Positions 1 to 8,404 are shown, counted from the first letter of the stretch. The stretch: DNA of 64,000 nucleotides from an uncultured Eubacteriales bacterium (GCA_934454125.1 CAKSFA010000003.1:1-64000); one strand, 5' to 3'. Numbers and translations: made by a program. The notes: generated by a model not told the origin, from the sequence alone.

Positions 1-11
1 GGTGAATTGAT

Positions 12-155
12 TTGGGTGATACGATTTTTGAGATTTTGGGTGCAGATTTCGAGCTGGATGGAAGGTATGATGGTTTCAATTTGGCAATGGATTTTGTGGG
101 AAGAAAAATGAGAGTACAAAGTATTGTGGAGTGTTGGGTTGAGGAATTGGTGTGA
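12..155 (+). CDS. Small ORF in repeat copy 1 (47 aa, hypothetical)
   Basis: A TTG-initiated frame of 47 codons ending in TGA. In the downstream copy the equivalent start is preceded by AGAGGTG with a 7-nt spacer; here only the end of that motif is in the window. The product is acidic, starting MGDTIFEILGADFELDGRYD and ending CWVEELV. I do not recognise it. The frame is intact in both copies, but the only two differences inside it are non-synonymous (Asn/Asp and Val/Ala), so there is no sign of protein-level constraint. It could be a real small gene or the duplicated tail of a lost one. Confidence 0.35.
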   Translation: MGDTIFEILGADFELDGRYDGFNLAMDFVGRKMRVQSIVECWVEELV

Positions 156-241
156 TGTGGTGATGAGATACGTTTGATTTTTTGCAAAGGTTTGGGTTGT
201 AATGCAAACTGTATTTTCATTGGATAAAGAGGTGAATTGAT

Positions 242-385
242 TTGGGTGATACGATTTTTGAGATTTTGGGTGCAGATTTCGAGCTGGATGGAAGGTATGA
301 TGGTTTCGATTTGGCAATGGATTTTGTGGGAAGAAAAATGAGAGTACAAAGTATTGTGGAGTGTTGGGCTGAGGAATTGGTGTGA
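242..385 (+). CDS. Small ORF in repeat copy 2 (47 aa, hypothetical)
   Basis: This is the second copy of the 47-codon TTG-start frame. AGAGGTG at about 228-234 gives a 7-nt spacing to the TTG. An in-frame stop at 233-235 directly precedes it, so it is not the end of a longer frame within the window. It differs from copy 1 by Asn to Asp and Val to Ala. No family is recognised and no signal peptide or membrane segment is visible. Confidence 0.4.
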   Translation: MGDTIFEILGADFELDGRYDGFDLAMDFVGRKMRVQSIVECWAEELV

Positions 386-540
386 TGTGGTGATGGGGTA
401 CGTTTGATTTTTTGCAGTGGGGTGAGGAATAGAGTTGTGTTCTATTCAGAAGGTGAGAGGGTTTTGTTGTTTGCGGTCCAAATTGGAGTTGGGATTTGAG
501 GGGAGCGGTTTTGTGTGGCATGGGGGTGGAGGATTTGGGG

Positions 541-569
541 TTGACAAAAAAATTGGGCATGCGTATAAT
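541..569 (+). promoter_or_regulatory. Promoter of the leuAB T-box transcript
   Basis: TTGACA at 541-546 and TATAAT at 564-569 are separated by 17 bp, a consensus sigma-A promoter. The transcript would start near 576 and run into the T-box leader. Confidence 0.85.
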
Positions 570-575
570 GATACT

Positions 576-863
576 ATATTGGAAAAACTGCGAAGGGAAT
601 AAGATGTGCGCAGAGCATCGGCAGAGAGCCGGCGGTTTGGTGTGAGCCGGCGTTGCAGCGTGCATGGATAGCTCATCCCGGAGTTGTTGTCTTGAGGGCC
701 TGTTGGTATTAGAGACAAACGTGTGGCTGCGTTATCGGCCGGCATCTTTGTATATCAAAGATGCAAAGGGTGCGCTGCGTGAGCGTGCACTGAAGCAGGG
801 TGGTACCGCGGATCAGTTGATTTCGCCCCGAACAGCGTTTTGTCGTTGTTTGGGGCTTTTTGT
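576..863 (+). promoter_or_regulatory. T-box riboswitch, leucine (CTC specifier)
   Basis: The leader has an AGAGAG box and a GC-rich Stem I start near 628-655. A specifier loop reads ATAG-CTC-ATCC, with the CTC leucine codon at 672-674. The T-box core GGTGGTACCGCG lies at 799-810. A Rho-independent terminator follows: gccccgaac at 825-833 pairs with gtttggggc at 848-856 before a T run. Known T-box biology predicts that uncharged tRNA-Leu(GAG) binds and opens the terminator when leucine is scarce. The identity fits leuA, the first gene downstream. Confidence 0.93.
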
Positions 864-900
864 TTGCCTGTGCAATTTGTGACAGAGGAGCGTATTTGCA

Positions 901-2586
901 ATGAAAGAAGGATTTGAAAAATATCAGCCGTTTGTGCCGGTGCATTTGCCGGATCGCACTTGGCCGGAGAAAACGTTGACCAAGGCGCCGATTTGGTGCA
1001 GCGTTGATTTGCGGGACGGGAACCAGGCTTTGGTGAATCCGATGAATCTGGAAGAGAAGCTGCTGTTTTTTCGCACGTTGGTAGAGATTGGCTTTAAAGA
1101 GATTGAGGTGGGATTTCCGTCGGCTTCGCAGACAGAATATGAGATTTTGCGGGCGCTGATTGACCGGGATTTGATACCGGAGGATGTGACGATTCAGGTT
1201 TTGGTGCAGGCAAGGCCGCATTTGATTGAAAAGACCTTTGAGGCCATCAGCGGAGCGAAAAATGTGATCGTGCATTTTTATAACTCGACCTCGATGTTGC
1301 AGCGCAAGGTGGTATTTGGCACAGATATGCAGGGTGTGATTGACATTGCTGTGCAGGGTGCAAAGCTGATTTATGAGCTGACGCAGCGTGAAATGGAAAA
1401 GACCGGTGCAAATATTCGGTTTGAATATTCGCCGGAGAGTTTTTCTGGTACGGAACCGGAAAATGCGGTGCTGATTTGTGATAAAGTGCTGGAGACGTTG
1501 CAGGCAACGCCGCAGCGCAAGGTGATTTTGAATTTGCCCAACACGGTGGAGGGTATGATGCCCAACCAACATGCCGACCAGATTGAGTATTTTTGCCGCA
1601 ATTTGAAGGGGCGTGCAAATGCGATCATCAGTTTGCACCCGCACAATGACCGCGGTACGGCAACCGCAGCGACGGAGCTGGGACTGCTGGCTGGGGCAGA
1701 CCGCGTGGAGGGAACCTTGTTTGGCAATGGTGAGCGCACCGGCAATGCGGATATTATGAATGTTGCGATGAATTTATATACGCAGGGGATTGACCCGAAG
1801 TTGGATTTTTCGGAAATCAACCATATTAAAGAGGTGTATGAGCAGTGCACTGAGATGAAGGTGCATCAGCGGCACCCGTATGCCGGTGAGCTGGTGTTCA
1901 CGGCGTTTTCTGGTTCGCATCAGGATGCCATCAACAAGGGCGTTGCTTACATGAAGGAGCATGATTCGGAGTATTGGGAAGTGCCGTATCTGCCGATTGA
2001 CCCGGCTGATCTGGGGCGGCAATATGAGCCGATTATTCGCATTAACAGCCAATCTGGCAAGGGTGGCGCGGCGTTTATTATGCAGCAGCTGTTTGGATAC
2101 CAGTTGCCAAAAGCGATGCACCCGGAATTTGGCGGTATTGTAAAGGCGGCATGTGACCAGGCCGGCAGAGAGATTATGCCCAAAGAAGTGCTGGCACTGT
2201 TTGAGCGGGAATATTTGCAAGTGAACAAGCCGTATCATCTGAAAAGCTATAAGCTGTTTGAGAAAAATGATGCGGAAAATGAGACGGTTGTACATTTTGA
2301 AGGAAATTTGCGATTTGAACATACCGACCATTTGATCAGCGGCGTGGGCAATGGACCGATCGATGCGTTTTTTAATGCGCTGAAAACGGCGGGGATTACC
2401 GATTATCGGTTTGTTGCGTACCATGAGCATGCGGTGGATCAGGGGGCAAATTCGAAGGCGATTTCTTATATTCAGCTGGAATGCCCCAAGGGCGGAACCG
2501 TATTTGGCGTAGGACTGGACAGCAATATCAGTTTGGCTTCGATTAAAGGCATTATTTGTGCAATCAACCGTGCGCAGGCACGGTGA
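901..2586 (+). CDS. leuA: 2-isopropylmalate synthase, long (LeuA type 2) form
   Basis: It condenses acetyl-CoA with 2-oxoisovalerate, the first committed step of leucine synthesis. The 561-aa protein resembles the yeast/actinobacterial long form in its N-terminal extension before the DRE-TIM barrel. The catalytic DLRDGNQ motif is at residues 36-42 and the metal-binding HPHNDRG motif is near residue 248. The C-terminal regulatory domain carries a GVGNGPIDA motif. It sits 38 nt after the T-box terminator, so leucine starvation should control it, and leuB follows after 21 nt. No leuC or leuD is in the window. Confidence 0.95.
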   Translation: MKEGFEKYQPFVPVHLPDRTWPEKTLTKAPIWCSVDLRDGNQALVNPMNLEEKLLFFRTLVEIGFKEIEVGFPSASQTEYEILRALIDRDLIPEDVTIQVLVQARPHLIEKTFEAISGAKNVIVHFYNSTSMLQRKVVFGTDMQGVIDIAVQGAKLIYELTQREMEKTGANIRFEYSPESFSGTEPENAVLICDKVLETLQATPQRKVILNLPNTVEGMMPNQHADQIEYFCRNLKGRANAIISLHPHNDRGTATAATELGLLAGADRVEGTLFGNGERTGNADIMNVAMNLYTQGIDPKLDFSEINHIKEVYEQCTEMKVHQRHPYAGELVFTAFSGSHQDAINKGVAYMKEHDSEYWEVPYLPIDPADLGRQYEPIIRINSQSGKGGAAFIMQQLFGYQLPKAMHPEFGGIVKAACDQAGREIMPKEVLALFEREYLQVNKPYHLKSYKLFEKNDAENETVVHFEGNLRFEHTDHLISGVGNGPIDAFFNALKTAGITDYRFVAYHEHAVDQGANSKAISYIQLECPKGGTVFGVGLDSNISLASIKGIICAINRAQAR

Positions 2587-2607
2587 GGACAGAGGAAAGG
2601 GATTTAG

Positions 2608-3678
2608 ATGAAGACGTATCAGATTACAGTATTGAAAGGCGACGGGATTGGACCGGAGATTGTTGAGCAGGCGATGAAAGTGCTGAGCAAAACGGCGGAA
2701 ACGCACGGCTTTGCGGTGGAGTACCGGCAGGAGCGCATTGGAGGGGACGCGATCGATCACGATGGTGTGCCGCTGCCACAGCAGACGATTGATGCTTGCA
2801 AGCAGAGCGATGCCGTGCTGCTGGGTGCGGTGGGCGGCCCCAAGTGGGACGGCTTGCCGGGACAGAAGCGGCCGGAGGCAGGTTTGCTGGGGATTCGCAG
2901 TGCGTTGGGATTGTATGCCAATTTGCGCCCGGCGGTGATTTTTGCACCGTTGCGGGAGGCCTCTCCGCTGAAAGCAGAGGTGATTGGGGAATCGCTGGAT
3001 ATTTTGGTGGTGCGTGAATTGACCGGCGGCATTTATTTTGGTCAGCGCGGCAGGGAGCAGGCAAACGGCACAGAGCGTGCGTTTGATACCGAGTGCTACA
3101 GCGTGCCGGAAGTGGAGCGGATCGCGCGCATCGGGTTTGAAATGGCGCAAAAACGCAGCCGCCGCCTGTGTAGCGTGGACAAGGCCAATGTGCTGGAATC
3201 TTCGCGGTTGTGGCGTGAGACGGTGGTGCGCATTGGGAAGGAATACCCCGATGTTGCGCTGGAACATATGTATGTGGATAATTGTGCGATGCAGTTGGTG
3301 CGCAACCCGCAGCAGTTTGATGTGATTTTGACCTCGAATATGTTTGGTGACATTTTGTCGGACGAAGCTTCGATGATCAGCGGATCGATTGGAATGTTGG
3401 CTTCGGCGAGTTTGGGGGAAAATCAGTTTGGGTTGTATGAGCCGATTCACGGCAGTGCGCCGGACATTGCGGGAACAGGGAAGGCCAACCCGCTGGCAAC
3501 GGTGCTCTCTGTGGCGATGATGCTGCGGTATACTTTGGGTGAACCGCAGGCGGCACAGGCCATTGAAGATGCAGTGGCCAAAGCGCTGTTGCAGGCGCGC
3601 ACACCTGATATTTTTACACCGGGATTGCGGGCGGTGACGTGCAGCGAGATGGGCGATTTGGCTTGCACGCTGCTTTGA
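2608..3678 (+). CDS. leuB: 3-isopropylmalate dehydrogenase
   Basis: This NAD-dependent enzyme oxidises and decarboxylates 3-isopropylmalate in leucine synthesis. The 356 aa match the family length. The N-terminal GDGIGPEI motif is at residues 10-17. LRPAVIFAPL, NMFGDILSDEAS and GSAPDIAGTGKANP are typical of the isocitrate/isopropylmalate dehydrogenase fold. It is co-transcribed with leuA under the T-box, and a strong terminator follows. leuC and leuD, needed for the intervening isomerisation, are missing here and must be elsewhere. Confidence 0.95.
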   Translation: MKTYQITVLKGDGIGPEIVEQAMKVLSKTAETHGFAVEYRQERIGGDAIDHDGVPLPQQTIDACKQSDAVLLGAVGGPKWDGLPGQKRPEAGLLGIRSALGLYANLRPAVIFAPLREASPLKAEVIGESLDILVVRELTGGIYFGQRGREQANGTERAFDTECYSVPEVERIARIGFEMAQKRSRRLCSVDKANVLESSRLWRETVVRIGKEYPDVALEHMYVDNCAMQLVRNPQQFDVILTSNMFGDILSDEASMISGSIGMLASASLGENQFGLYEPIHGSAPDIAGTGKANPLATVLSVAMMLRYTLGEPQAAQAIEDAVAKALLQARTPDIFTPGLRAVTCSEMGDLACTLL

Positions 3679-3711
3679 TTGCGCGTTTGGAAGCAATAGA
3701 ACATAGGACGG

Positions 3712-3737
3712 AAAGCCCCGAAGGCGGGGCTTTTTTT
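3712..3737 (+). terminator. Rho-independent terminator of leuAB
   Basis: AAAGCCCCG pairs with CGGGGCTTT around an AAGG loop, followed by seven T. Confidence 0.93.
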
Positions 3738-3751
3738 GTGCAGGGGGATTT

Positions 3752-4468
3752 ATGGTGCGGGAGACAGGCTTGACATTTTGGAAAGGGATTCGGGATGGGT
3801 TGCCGATTTGCTTTGGTTATTTGTCGGTGGCATTTACGTTTGGCATGCTGGCAGTGGAAGGCGGGCTGCCGCCCTGGGTGGCGGTGCTGATCTCGATGGT
3901 GTGCTTTACCGGAACCGGTCAGTTTGCTGGTATTGCGCTGATTGCGGCGGGCAGTATGTATCTGGAGATGGCAATTACGATTTTTATCATCAATGTGCGG
4001 TATTTGCTGATGTCGCTTTCGCTTTCGCAAAAATTGGACAAGCAAATGAAGGTTCTGGAACGTGCAGTGCTGGCGTTTGGTGTGACCGATGAGGTGTTTG
4101 CCGTGGCGATGCAGCAGGACGGAAAGCTGGGTGGGAAATACTTAACGGGCTTGATGCTGACGCCGTATGTGGGCTGGGCGGCGGGCACGCTGCTGGGTGC
4201 AACGGTGACGGGTTTGCTGCCGCTGGCGGTGCGCAGTGCGCTGGGCATTGCAATTTATGGCATGTTTATTTCGATTATTGTGACACCGGCGCGCAGGAGC
4301 AGGCCCATTGCGCTGGTGATTGGCATTGCAGCGGCGATTAGCTGTTTGTTTTTCTGGACGCCGGGGCTAAATGGGCTGTCGAACGGTTGGGTGATCATTA
4401 TTGCGGCAGTGTTGGCAGCGGCATTTGCTGCATGGAAATGCCCGGTAAAAGAGGAGGAACAGCTATGA
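3752..4468 (+). CDS. azlC: AzlC family branched-chain amino acid exporter subunit
   Basis: A 238-aa polytopic membrane protein of the AzlC family, the large subunit of a two-component branched-chain amino acid exporter. The N-terminus (FWKGIRDGLPICFGYLSVAF) and the repeated hydrophobic helices are typical. GGGGG lies about 8 nt before the ATG. The stop overlaps the azlD start as ATGA, so translation is coupled. It lies next to leuAB but after their terminator. I see no clear promoter in the 14-nt gap, so read-through past the terminator may drive it. Confidence 0.88.
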   Translation: MVRETGLTFWKGIRDGLPICFGYLSVAFTFGMLAVEGGLPPWVAVLISMVCFTGTGQFAGIALIAAGSMYLEMAITIFIINVRYLLMSLSLSQKLDKQMKVLERAVLAFGVTDEVFAVAMQQDGKLGGKYLTGLMLTPYVGWAAGTLLGATVTGLLPLAVRSALGIAIYGMFISIIVTPARRSRPIALVIGIAAAISCLFFWTPGLNGLSNGWVIIIAAVLAAAFAAWKCPVKEEEQL

Positions 4469-4809
4469 ATCTGCCGTATGTGATGCTGTGTATTTTGATT
4501 ATGGCGTTGGTGACATACCCGCCGCGCATGCTGCCGCTGGTGCTGTTTCGCCGCACGATCGAGAACCGATTTATCAAGTCATTTTTGGAGTATATGCCGT
4601 ATGCTGTGCTGGGTGCGATGACGTTTCCGGAGGTGCTGTTTGCAACAGCGCCGGAAGGCGGCTTTGTGTCAATGTATTTTGCTGGTAGTGTGGCGGGCAT
4701 GCTGGTGGCGTTGGTGCTGGCATATTTTGGGCAGAAGCTGCCGCTGGTGGCGCTGGGCGCTGTGGCTGCAGCATTTGCCACGCAAACGGTGTGGGGTCTG
4801 TTGGCATAA
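4465..4809 (+). CDS. azlD: AzlD family transporter small subunit
   Basis: A 114-aa membrane protein with four hydrophobic segments, partner of AzlC. GAGGAGG at 4451-4457 directs the ATG at 4465. That start overlaps the azlC stop and gives the normal AzlD N-terminus; an upstream in-frame ATG at 4387 lies inside azlC and is unlikely. The YPPRMLP stretch near residues 19-25 is typical of the family. Confidence 0.88.
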   Translation: MNLPYVMLCILIMALVTYPPRMLPLVLFRRTIENRFIKSFLEYMPYAVLGAMTFPEVLFATAPEGGFVSMYFAGSVAGMLVALVLAYFGQKLPLVALGAVAAAFATQTVWGLLA

Positions 4810-4836
4810 ACGGTGGCGGTGGCTGCCGTTTTTTTG
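4809..4836 (+). terminator. Terminator of azlCD
   Basis: A nine-pair stem (AACGGTGGC with GCTGCCGTT, two G-U pairs), a GGTG loop and seven T. It overlaps the azlD stop codon. Confidence 0.85.
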
Positions 4837-4837
4837 C

Positions 4838-4866
4838 TTGTTTGCGCGGGCGGCGTGGTATATAAT
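4838..4866 (+). promoter_or_regulatory. Promoter of rsmA
   Basis: TTGTTT at 4838-4843 and TATAAT at 4861-4866 with a 17-bp spacer, 30 bp before the rsmA start. Confidence 0.7.
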
Positions 4867-4895
4867 AGAGCTATGATACAAAACGGAGGGACAGC

Positions 4896-5762
4896 ATGAA
4901 GCAGCTTGCGGATATTGGGGTGATCAAGGCGTTGCTGGCGCGGCACGGCTTTCAGTTTTCAAAGGCGTTGGGGCAGAATTTTTTAATCGACCCGCAGGTT
5001 TGCCCGCGCATGGCACAGGAGAGCGGCGCGGCAAAAGGCGTTGGAGCATTGGAGATTGGCCCGGGATTTGGCGTGTTGACGCAAGAGTTGGCGGCAAGAG
5101 CGGACACAGTGGTGGCCATTGAGTTGGACAAGCGGTTGCCGGATGTGCTAAGCGAGACGTTGGCGGGATTTGATAATGTGAAGATTGTGCAGGGAGACGT
5201 GTTGCAGCTGGATTTGCACCGGCTGTTGGAACAGGAATTTGCCGGTTTGGAGGTTGTGGTTTGCGCCAATTTGCCGTATTATATTACCTCGCCGGTGATT
5301 ATGAAGCTGCTGGAAGAAAAACTGCCGGTGGCGGCGTTGACGATAATGGTGCAAAAAGAGGCGGCACAACGGATCTGTGCGCTGCCGGGCACGCGCGCTT
5401 GTGGAGCGGTGAGTGCAGCGGTGCAGTATTACAGTCGGCCGGAGATTTTGTTTGAGGTGCCAAGGGACTGCTTTTTACCGGCGCCGCAGGTGGATTCTGC
5501 GGTGATTCGGTTGACCGTGCGCAAGGAGCCGCCGGTGGCGCTGACGGTTGGGGAGCGGTATTTTTTCAAGACGGTGAAGGCGGCGTTTGGCCAGCGCAGG
5601 AAAACGGTGCTCAATGCGCTGGCAGCAGGATTGCACCGACCAAAGGAAGAGCTTGCACAGGTGCTTGCTCAGGCAGAGATTGCAGGCAATGCCAGGGCGG
5701 AGCAGTTGACGATGGAGCAGTTGGGAGCGCTTTGCAATGCGCTGTTTGTAAAGGAGGAGTGA
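4896..5762 (+). CDS. rsmA: 16S rRNA dimethyladenosine transferase
   Basis: RsmA (KsgA) dimethylates two adjacent adenosines in the 3'-terminal hairpin of 16S rRNA using S-adenosylmethionine, a late step in 30S assembly. The 288 aa have GQNFLIDP near residue 26, the SAM-binding EIGPGFGVLT segment, and the catalytic NLPYYITSP motif. AACGGAGGG precedes the ATG. A 58-codon membrane-protein gene begins 4 nt after the stop and probably shares the transcript. Confidence 0.95.
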   Translation: MKQLADIGVIKALLARHGFQFSKALGQNFLIDPQVCPRMAQESGAAKGVGALEIGPGFGVLTQELAARADTVVAIELDKRLPDVLSETLAGFDNVKIVQGDVLQLDLHRLLEQEFAGLEVVVCANLPYYITSPVIMKLLEEKLPVAALTIMVQKEAAQRICALPGTRACGAVSAAVQYYSRPEILFEVPRDCFLPAPQVDSAVIRLTVRKEPPVALTVGERYFFKTVKAAFGQRRKTVLNALAAGLHRPKEELAQVLAQAEIAGNARAEQLTMEQLGALCNALFVKEE

Positions 5763-5765
5763 CAG

Positions 5766-5942
5766 ATGGCAGAGAAACTTGCGTGGGGATTGTTTGGCAT
5801 GGCGCTGGTGTGCACGGTGGGAGCGGCGTTTACCGGACCGCTGAGATTGGAAGCAGTTTCAGTTATTTGTGCGGTGATTGCGGTGGCGCTGAGTTTGTTT
5901 GGGATCTATTTTGCGTTTGCTGCGTGGAAGGATGAAACGTGA
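5766..5942 (+). CDS. Small two-helix membrane protein (58 aa)
   Basis: The reading frame starts at ATG 5766, 4 nt after the rsmA stop, with AAGGAGGAG at the end of rsmA as ribosome binding site. The 58 residues form two hydrophobic segments, about 5-20 and 28-50, separated by a short polar turn, with a charged WKDET tail. No family is recognised. The tight spacing suggests translational coupling to rsmA. Confidence 0.7.
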   Translation: MAEKLAWGLFGMALVCTVGAAFTGPLRLEAVSVICAVIAVALSLFGIYFAFAAWKDET

Positions 5943-5946
5943 GTAT

Positions 5947-5975
5947 TTGTGTTTTGTGTTGCAGTGTGATACAAT
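5947..5975 (+). promoter_or_regulatory. Promoter of the ABC-F gene
   Basis: TTGTGT at 5947-5952 and TACAAT at 5970-5975, 17-bp spacer. Confidence 0.6.
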
Positions 5976-6014
5976 AGCAGGGATTTTAAATTTGATGACA
6001 GAGCTGGAGGAAGT

Positions 6015-7604
6015 ATGATTACAGTATCAGATGTGAGCGTTGGTTTTAACGGGCAGGATTTGTTTTCACATGTGAATTTGCTGTTTACACCGGGGAATTG
6101 CTACGGTGTGATCGGCGCAAACGGAGCGGGGAAATCGACGTTTTTGAAAACGCTTTCGGGAGATTTGGAGCCGAATAAGGGCGAGATTGCGATTGACCCG
6201 AAGTGCCGGATGTCTGTGTTGCGGCAGGATCATTTTGCGTATGAGGAGTTTACTGTGCTGGATACGATCATGCAGGGCAATGCGCGGTTGTATGAGGTGC
6301 TCAAGCAGAAAGATGCGTTGTATGCCAAACCGGAGTTCAGCGAAGAGGACGGACACCTGGCAGCGGAATTGGAGGCGGAGTTTGCCGAAATGAACGGCTG
6401 GGATGCTGAGACGGATGCCGGCAAGTTGTTGCAAGGTTTGGGGCTTGATACCGCTTTGCTGGAGACGCAGATGAGTGCGCTGAGCGAGAGCGAAAAGGTG
6501 AAGGTTTTGCTGGCGCGTGCGCTGTTTGGTCAACCGGATATTATTTTGCTGGATGAGCCGACCAATGGTTTGGATATTCAATCGGTGAGCTGGTTGGAGG
6601 ACTTTTTGATGGATTATGCCGGCACGGTGATTGTTGTTTCGCATGACCGGCATTTTTTGAACAATGTTTGCACCCATATTGTGGACATTGACTATGGTAA
6701 AATTAAGCTGTATGTAGGCAACTATGATTTTTGGTATGAATCGAGCCAGTTGGTGCAACGGATGCTGCGCGATCAGAACAAGAAAAAAGAAGATAAGATC
6801 AAAGAATTGCAGAGTTTTATTCAGCGGTTTTCTGCCAATAAATCGAAGTCGAAGCAGGCGACCTCGCGCAAAAAGCTGATTGAGAAGCTGACCGTGGAGG
6901 AGATGCCGGCTTCTACACGGCGATACCCGTATGTGGGATTTCAGCCGGAGCGTGAGGTGGGCAAGGAGATTTTGAGTGTGGAGGGTCTGTGCAAGACAGT
7001 TGACGGAGTGCAGGTGCTCAAAGACGTGTCGTTTCGTGTGAATAAGGGCGATAAGATTGCCTTTGTGGGACAGAATGACATTGCCAACACAACATTGTTT
7101 CAAATTTTAGCGGGGGAGCTGGAGCCGGACGCGGGCAGCTTTAAATGGGGTGTGAGTACGACGCAGTCTTATTTTCCGAAAGATAATTCGGCATATTTTA
7201 ATGATTGCGATGACAGCATTCTCAAATGGCTGGAGCAGTATGCGCAGGACACGACGGAGACGTATCTGCGGGGATTTTTGGGCAAGATGCTGTTTTCTGG
7301 CGATGATGTGCAAAAACCGGTGCGGGTGCTCTCTGGTGGTGAGAAGGTGCGGTGCATGTTGTCTCGTATGATGATGTATGGTTCGAACGTGCTGATTTTG
7401 GATCAGCCGACCAACCATTTGGATTTGGAGTCGATTACAGCGGTGAACAATGGGCTGATTGATTTTAAAGGTGTGATTTTGTTTGCCTCGCACGACCACC
7501 AGTTTGTGCAGACGGTTGCAAACCGGATTATGGAACTGAAAGAAACCGGTTTGGTGGACCGGATGACGACGTATGATGAATATTTGGAGACCATGGGGAA
7601 ATAA
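6015..7604 (+). CDS. ABC-F family ATPase (YkpA/YbiT-like)
   Basis: A 529-aa soluble twin-ABC protein with no membrane helices; ABC-F proteins act on ribosomes as translation factors. NBD1 has Walker A GANGAGKS at residues 34-41 and Walker B LLDEP at 178-182, but its signature is LSESE (156-160) instead of LSGGE. A Lys-rich linker spans about 250-295. NBD2 has an intact LSGGEK (439-444), but its Walker A reads GQNDIANT (352-359) with no Gly-Lys pair, and its Walker B is LDQP with Gln464 replacing the catalytic Glu. One composite ATP site is therefore consensus and the other degenerate. KWGVSTTQSYFPKDN-type sequence suggests the YkpA branch. It is monocistronic between its own promoter and terminator. 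Confidence 0.92.
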   Translation: MITVSDVSVGFNGQDLFSHVNLLFTPGNCYGVIGANGAGKSTFLKTLSGDLEPNKGEIAIDPKCRMSVLRQDHFAYEEFTVLDTIMQGNARLYEVLKQKDALYAKPEFSEEDGHLAAELEAEFAEMNGWDAETDAGKLLQGLGLDTALLETQMSALSESEKVKVLLARALFGQPDIILLDEPTNGLDIQSVSWLEDFLMDYAGTVIVVSHDRHFLNNVCTHIVDIDYGKIKLYVGNYDFWYESSQLVQRMLRDQNKKKEDKIKELQSFIQRFSANKSKSKQATSRKKLIEKLTVEEMPASTRRYPYVGFQPEREVGKEILSVEGLCKTVDGVQVLKDVSFRVNKGDKIAFVGQNDIANTTLFQILAGELEPDAGSFKWGVSTTQSYFPKDNSAYFNDCDDSILKWLEQYAQDTTETYLRGFLGKMLFSGDDVQKPVRVLSGGEKVRCMLSRMMMYGSNVLILDQPTNHLDLESITAVNNGLIDFKGVILFASHDHQFVQTVANRIMELKETGLVDRMTTYDEYLETMGK

Positions 7605-7611
7605 TCAAAGA

Positions 7612-7640
7612 AACGACCTGCATAGGCGGGTCGTTTTTTT
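7612..7640 (+). terminator. Terminator of the ABC-F gene
   Basis: AACGACCTG pairs with CGGGTCGTT over a 6-nt loop, followed by T7. Confidence 0.9.
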
Positions 7641-7684
7641 GATTGAGGATGATGGGGCGTGGATTACCTGCGATGGAGAATGTT

Positions 7685-8326
7685 TTATAGGAGAGTGGTG
7701 AAGTTTTCGATGATGCAATCGGCGACTTGTTCAACGGCGGAGCGGTCTTGCCGGGCGTTGTGGTCGTAAACGGCGCAGACCCGCATGTGTGCTGCTTTTG
7801 CTCCTTGCATGGCAAGCAAAACATCTTCATAGGCGGTGCAGTGTTGCGGGGGCAGCCCCAGGCGCGCTGCGCACAACAGCCAGGCATCTGGCTGGTGTTT
7901 GCCGCGGTGGACGTCGTCAGTGGAGACGAGTGCGTCAAACAGCGTATAGATCTTGTTGTTTTGCAGGCAGGGAAGGTACAATTTTTGCGAAAGTGCAGTG
8001 CATACCCCCAGTCGTACCCCTTGTGATTTCAGGTATAGTAGATAGTCTTTTGCGCCGGGCTTGAGCGGCACGGTGTGTGCGTAAGCTTCGATGGCCATTT
8101 GGTTCCACTCGTGCATTACGTCTTCCGGGCGCTCGTTTAAAGAAAACCGCGCGATGGTGTATTCAGCGGTTTCTCGAAAGCTGAGTGCGCTGATCTCTTG
8201 GCTATAATTTTCGGGCACGGTTAGGCCGCGCTTTGCCAGAAATGCAATGTCGATGGCCTGCCAAACATGCAGGGAGTCGAGCAGTGTGCCGTCCAGGTCA
8301 AAAATTGCGCCTTGTTGGTGTATCAT
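7685..8326 (-). CDS. HAD family hydrolase (beta-phosphoglucomutase-like)
   Basis: A 213-aa HAD phosphatase of subfamily IA. The nucleophile motif FDLDGTLLDS (Asp10 and Asp12) is followed by a helical cap. Later HAD motifs include CTALS and the YEDV metal-binding acid. Substrate cannot be told from sequence; sugar phosphates or phosphoglycolate are typical. It is a single gene on the minus strand, with a promoter (TTGACA, complement of 8388-8393; TATGTT, complement of 8365-8370; 17-bp spacer). Confidence 0.88.
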   Translation of the reverse strand: MIHQQGAIFDLDGTLLDSLHVWQAIDIAFLAKRGLTVPENYSQEISALSFRETAEYTIARFSLNERPEDVMHEWNQMAIEAYAHTVPLKPGAKDYLLYLKSQGVRLGVCTALSQKLYLPCLQNNKIYTLFDALVSTDDVHRGKHQPDAWLLCAARLGLPPQHCTAYEDVLLAMQGAKAAHMRVCAVYDHNARQDRSAVEQVADCIIENFTTLL

Positions 8327-8364
8327 GGTTGCCTCCGAATGATTTGTTTTTCGTATTACGATTA

Positions 8365-8393
8365 AACATACCGCCCTGGCGCAGGTTTGTCAA
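8365..8393 (-). promoter_or_regulatory. Promoter of the HAD hydrolase gene
   Basis: On the minus strand, TTGACA (8393-8388) and TATGTT (8370-8365) with a 17-bp spacer. Confidence 0.65.
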
Positions 8394-8404
8394 GCTTTGC
8401 CGAT

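Larger units (their letters stand above)
1..416. repeat. Tandem direct repeat, 230-bp period, two copies
   Basis: Bases 1-186 and 231-416 are almost identical, with four differences (78/308, 139/369, 166/396 and 168/398). They are separated by a 44-bp unique stretch. The first copy begins at the window edge, so more copies may lie to the left. Both are G/T-rich on the plus strand, and each contains a small open frame with its own ribosome binding site. Confidence 0.9.

Noticed and set aside
1774..3696. Long antisense ORF (640 codons) opposite leuA-leuB
   Set aside because: It is a shadow of the biased codon usage of the true plus-strand genes and has no start signal or domain.
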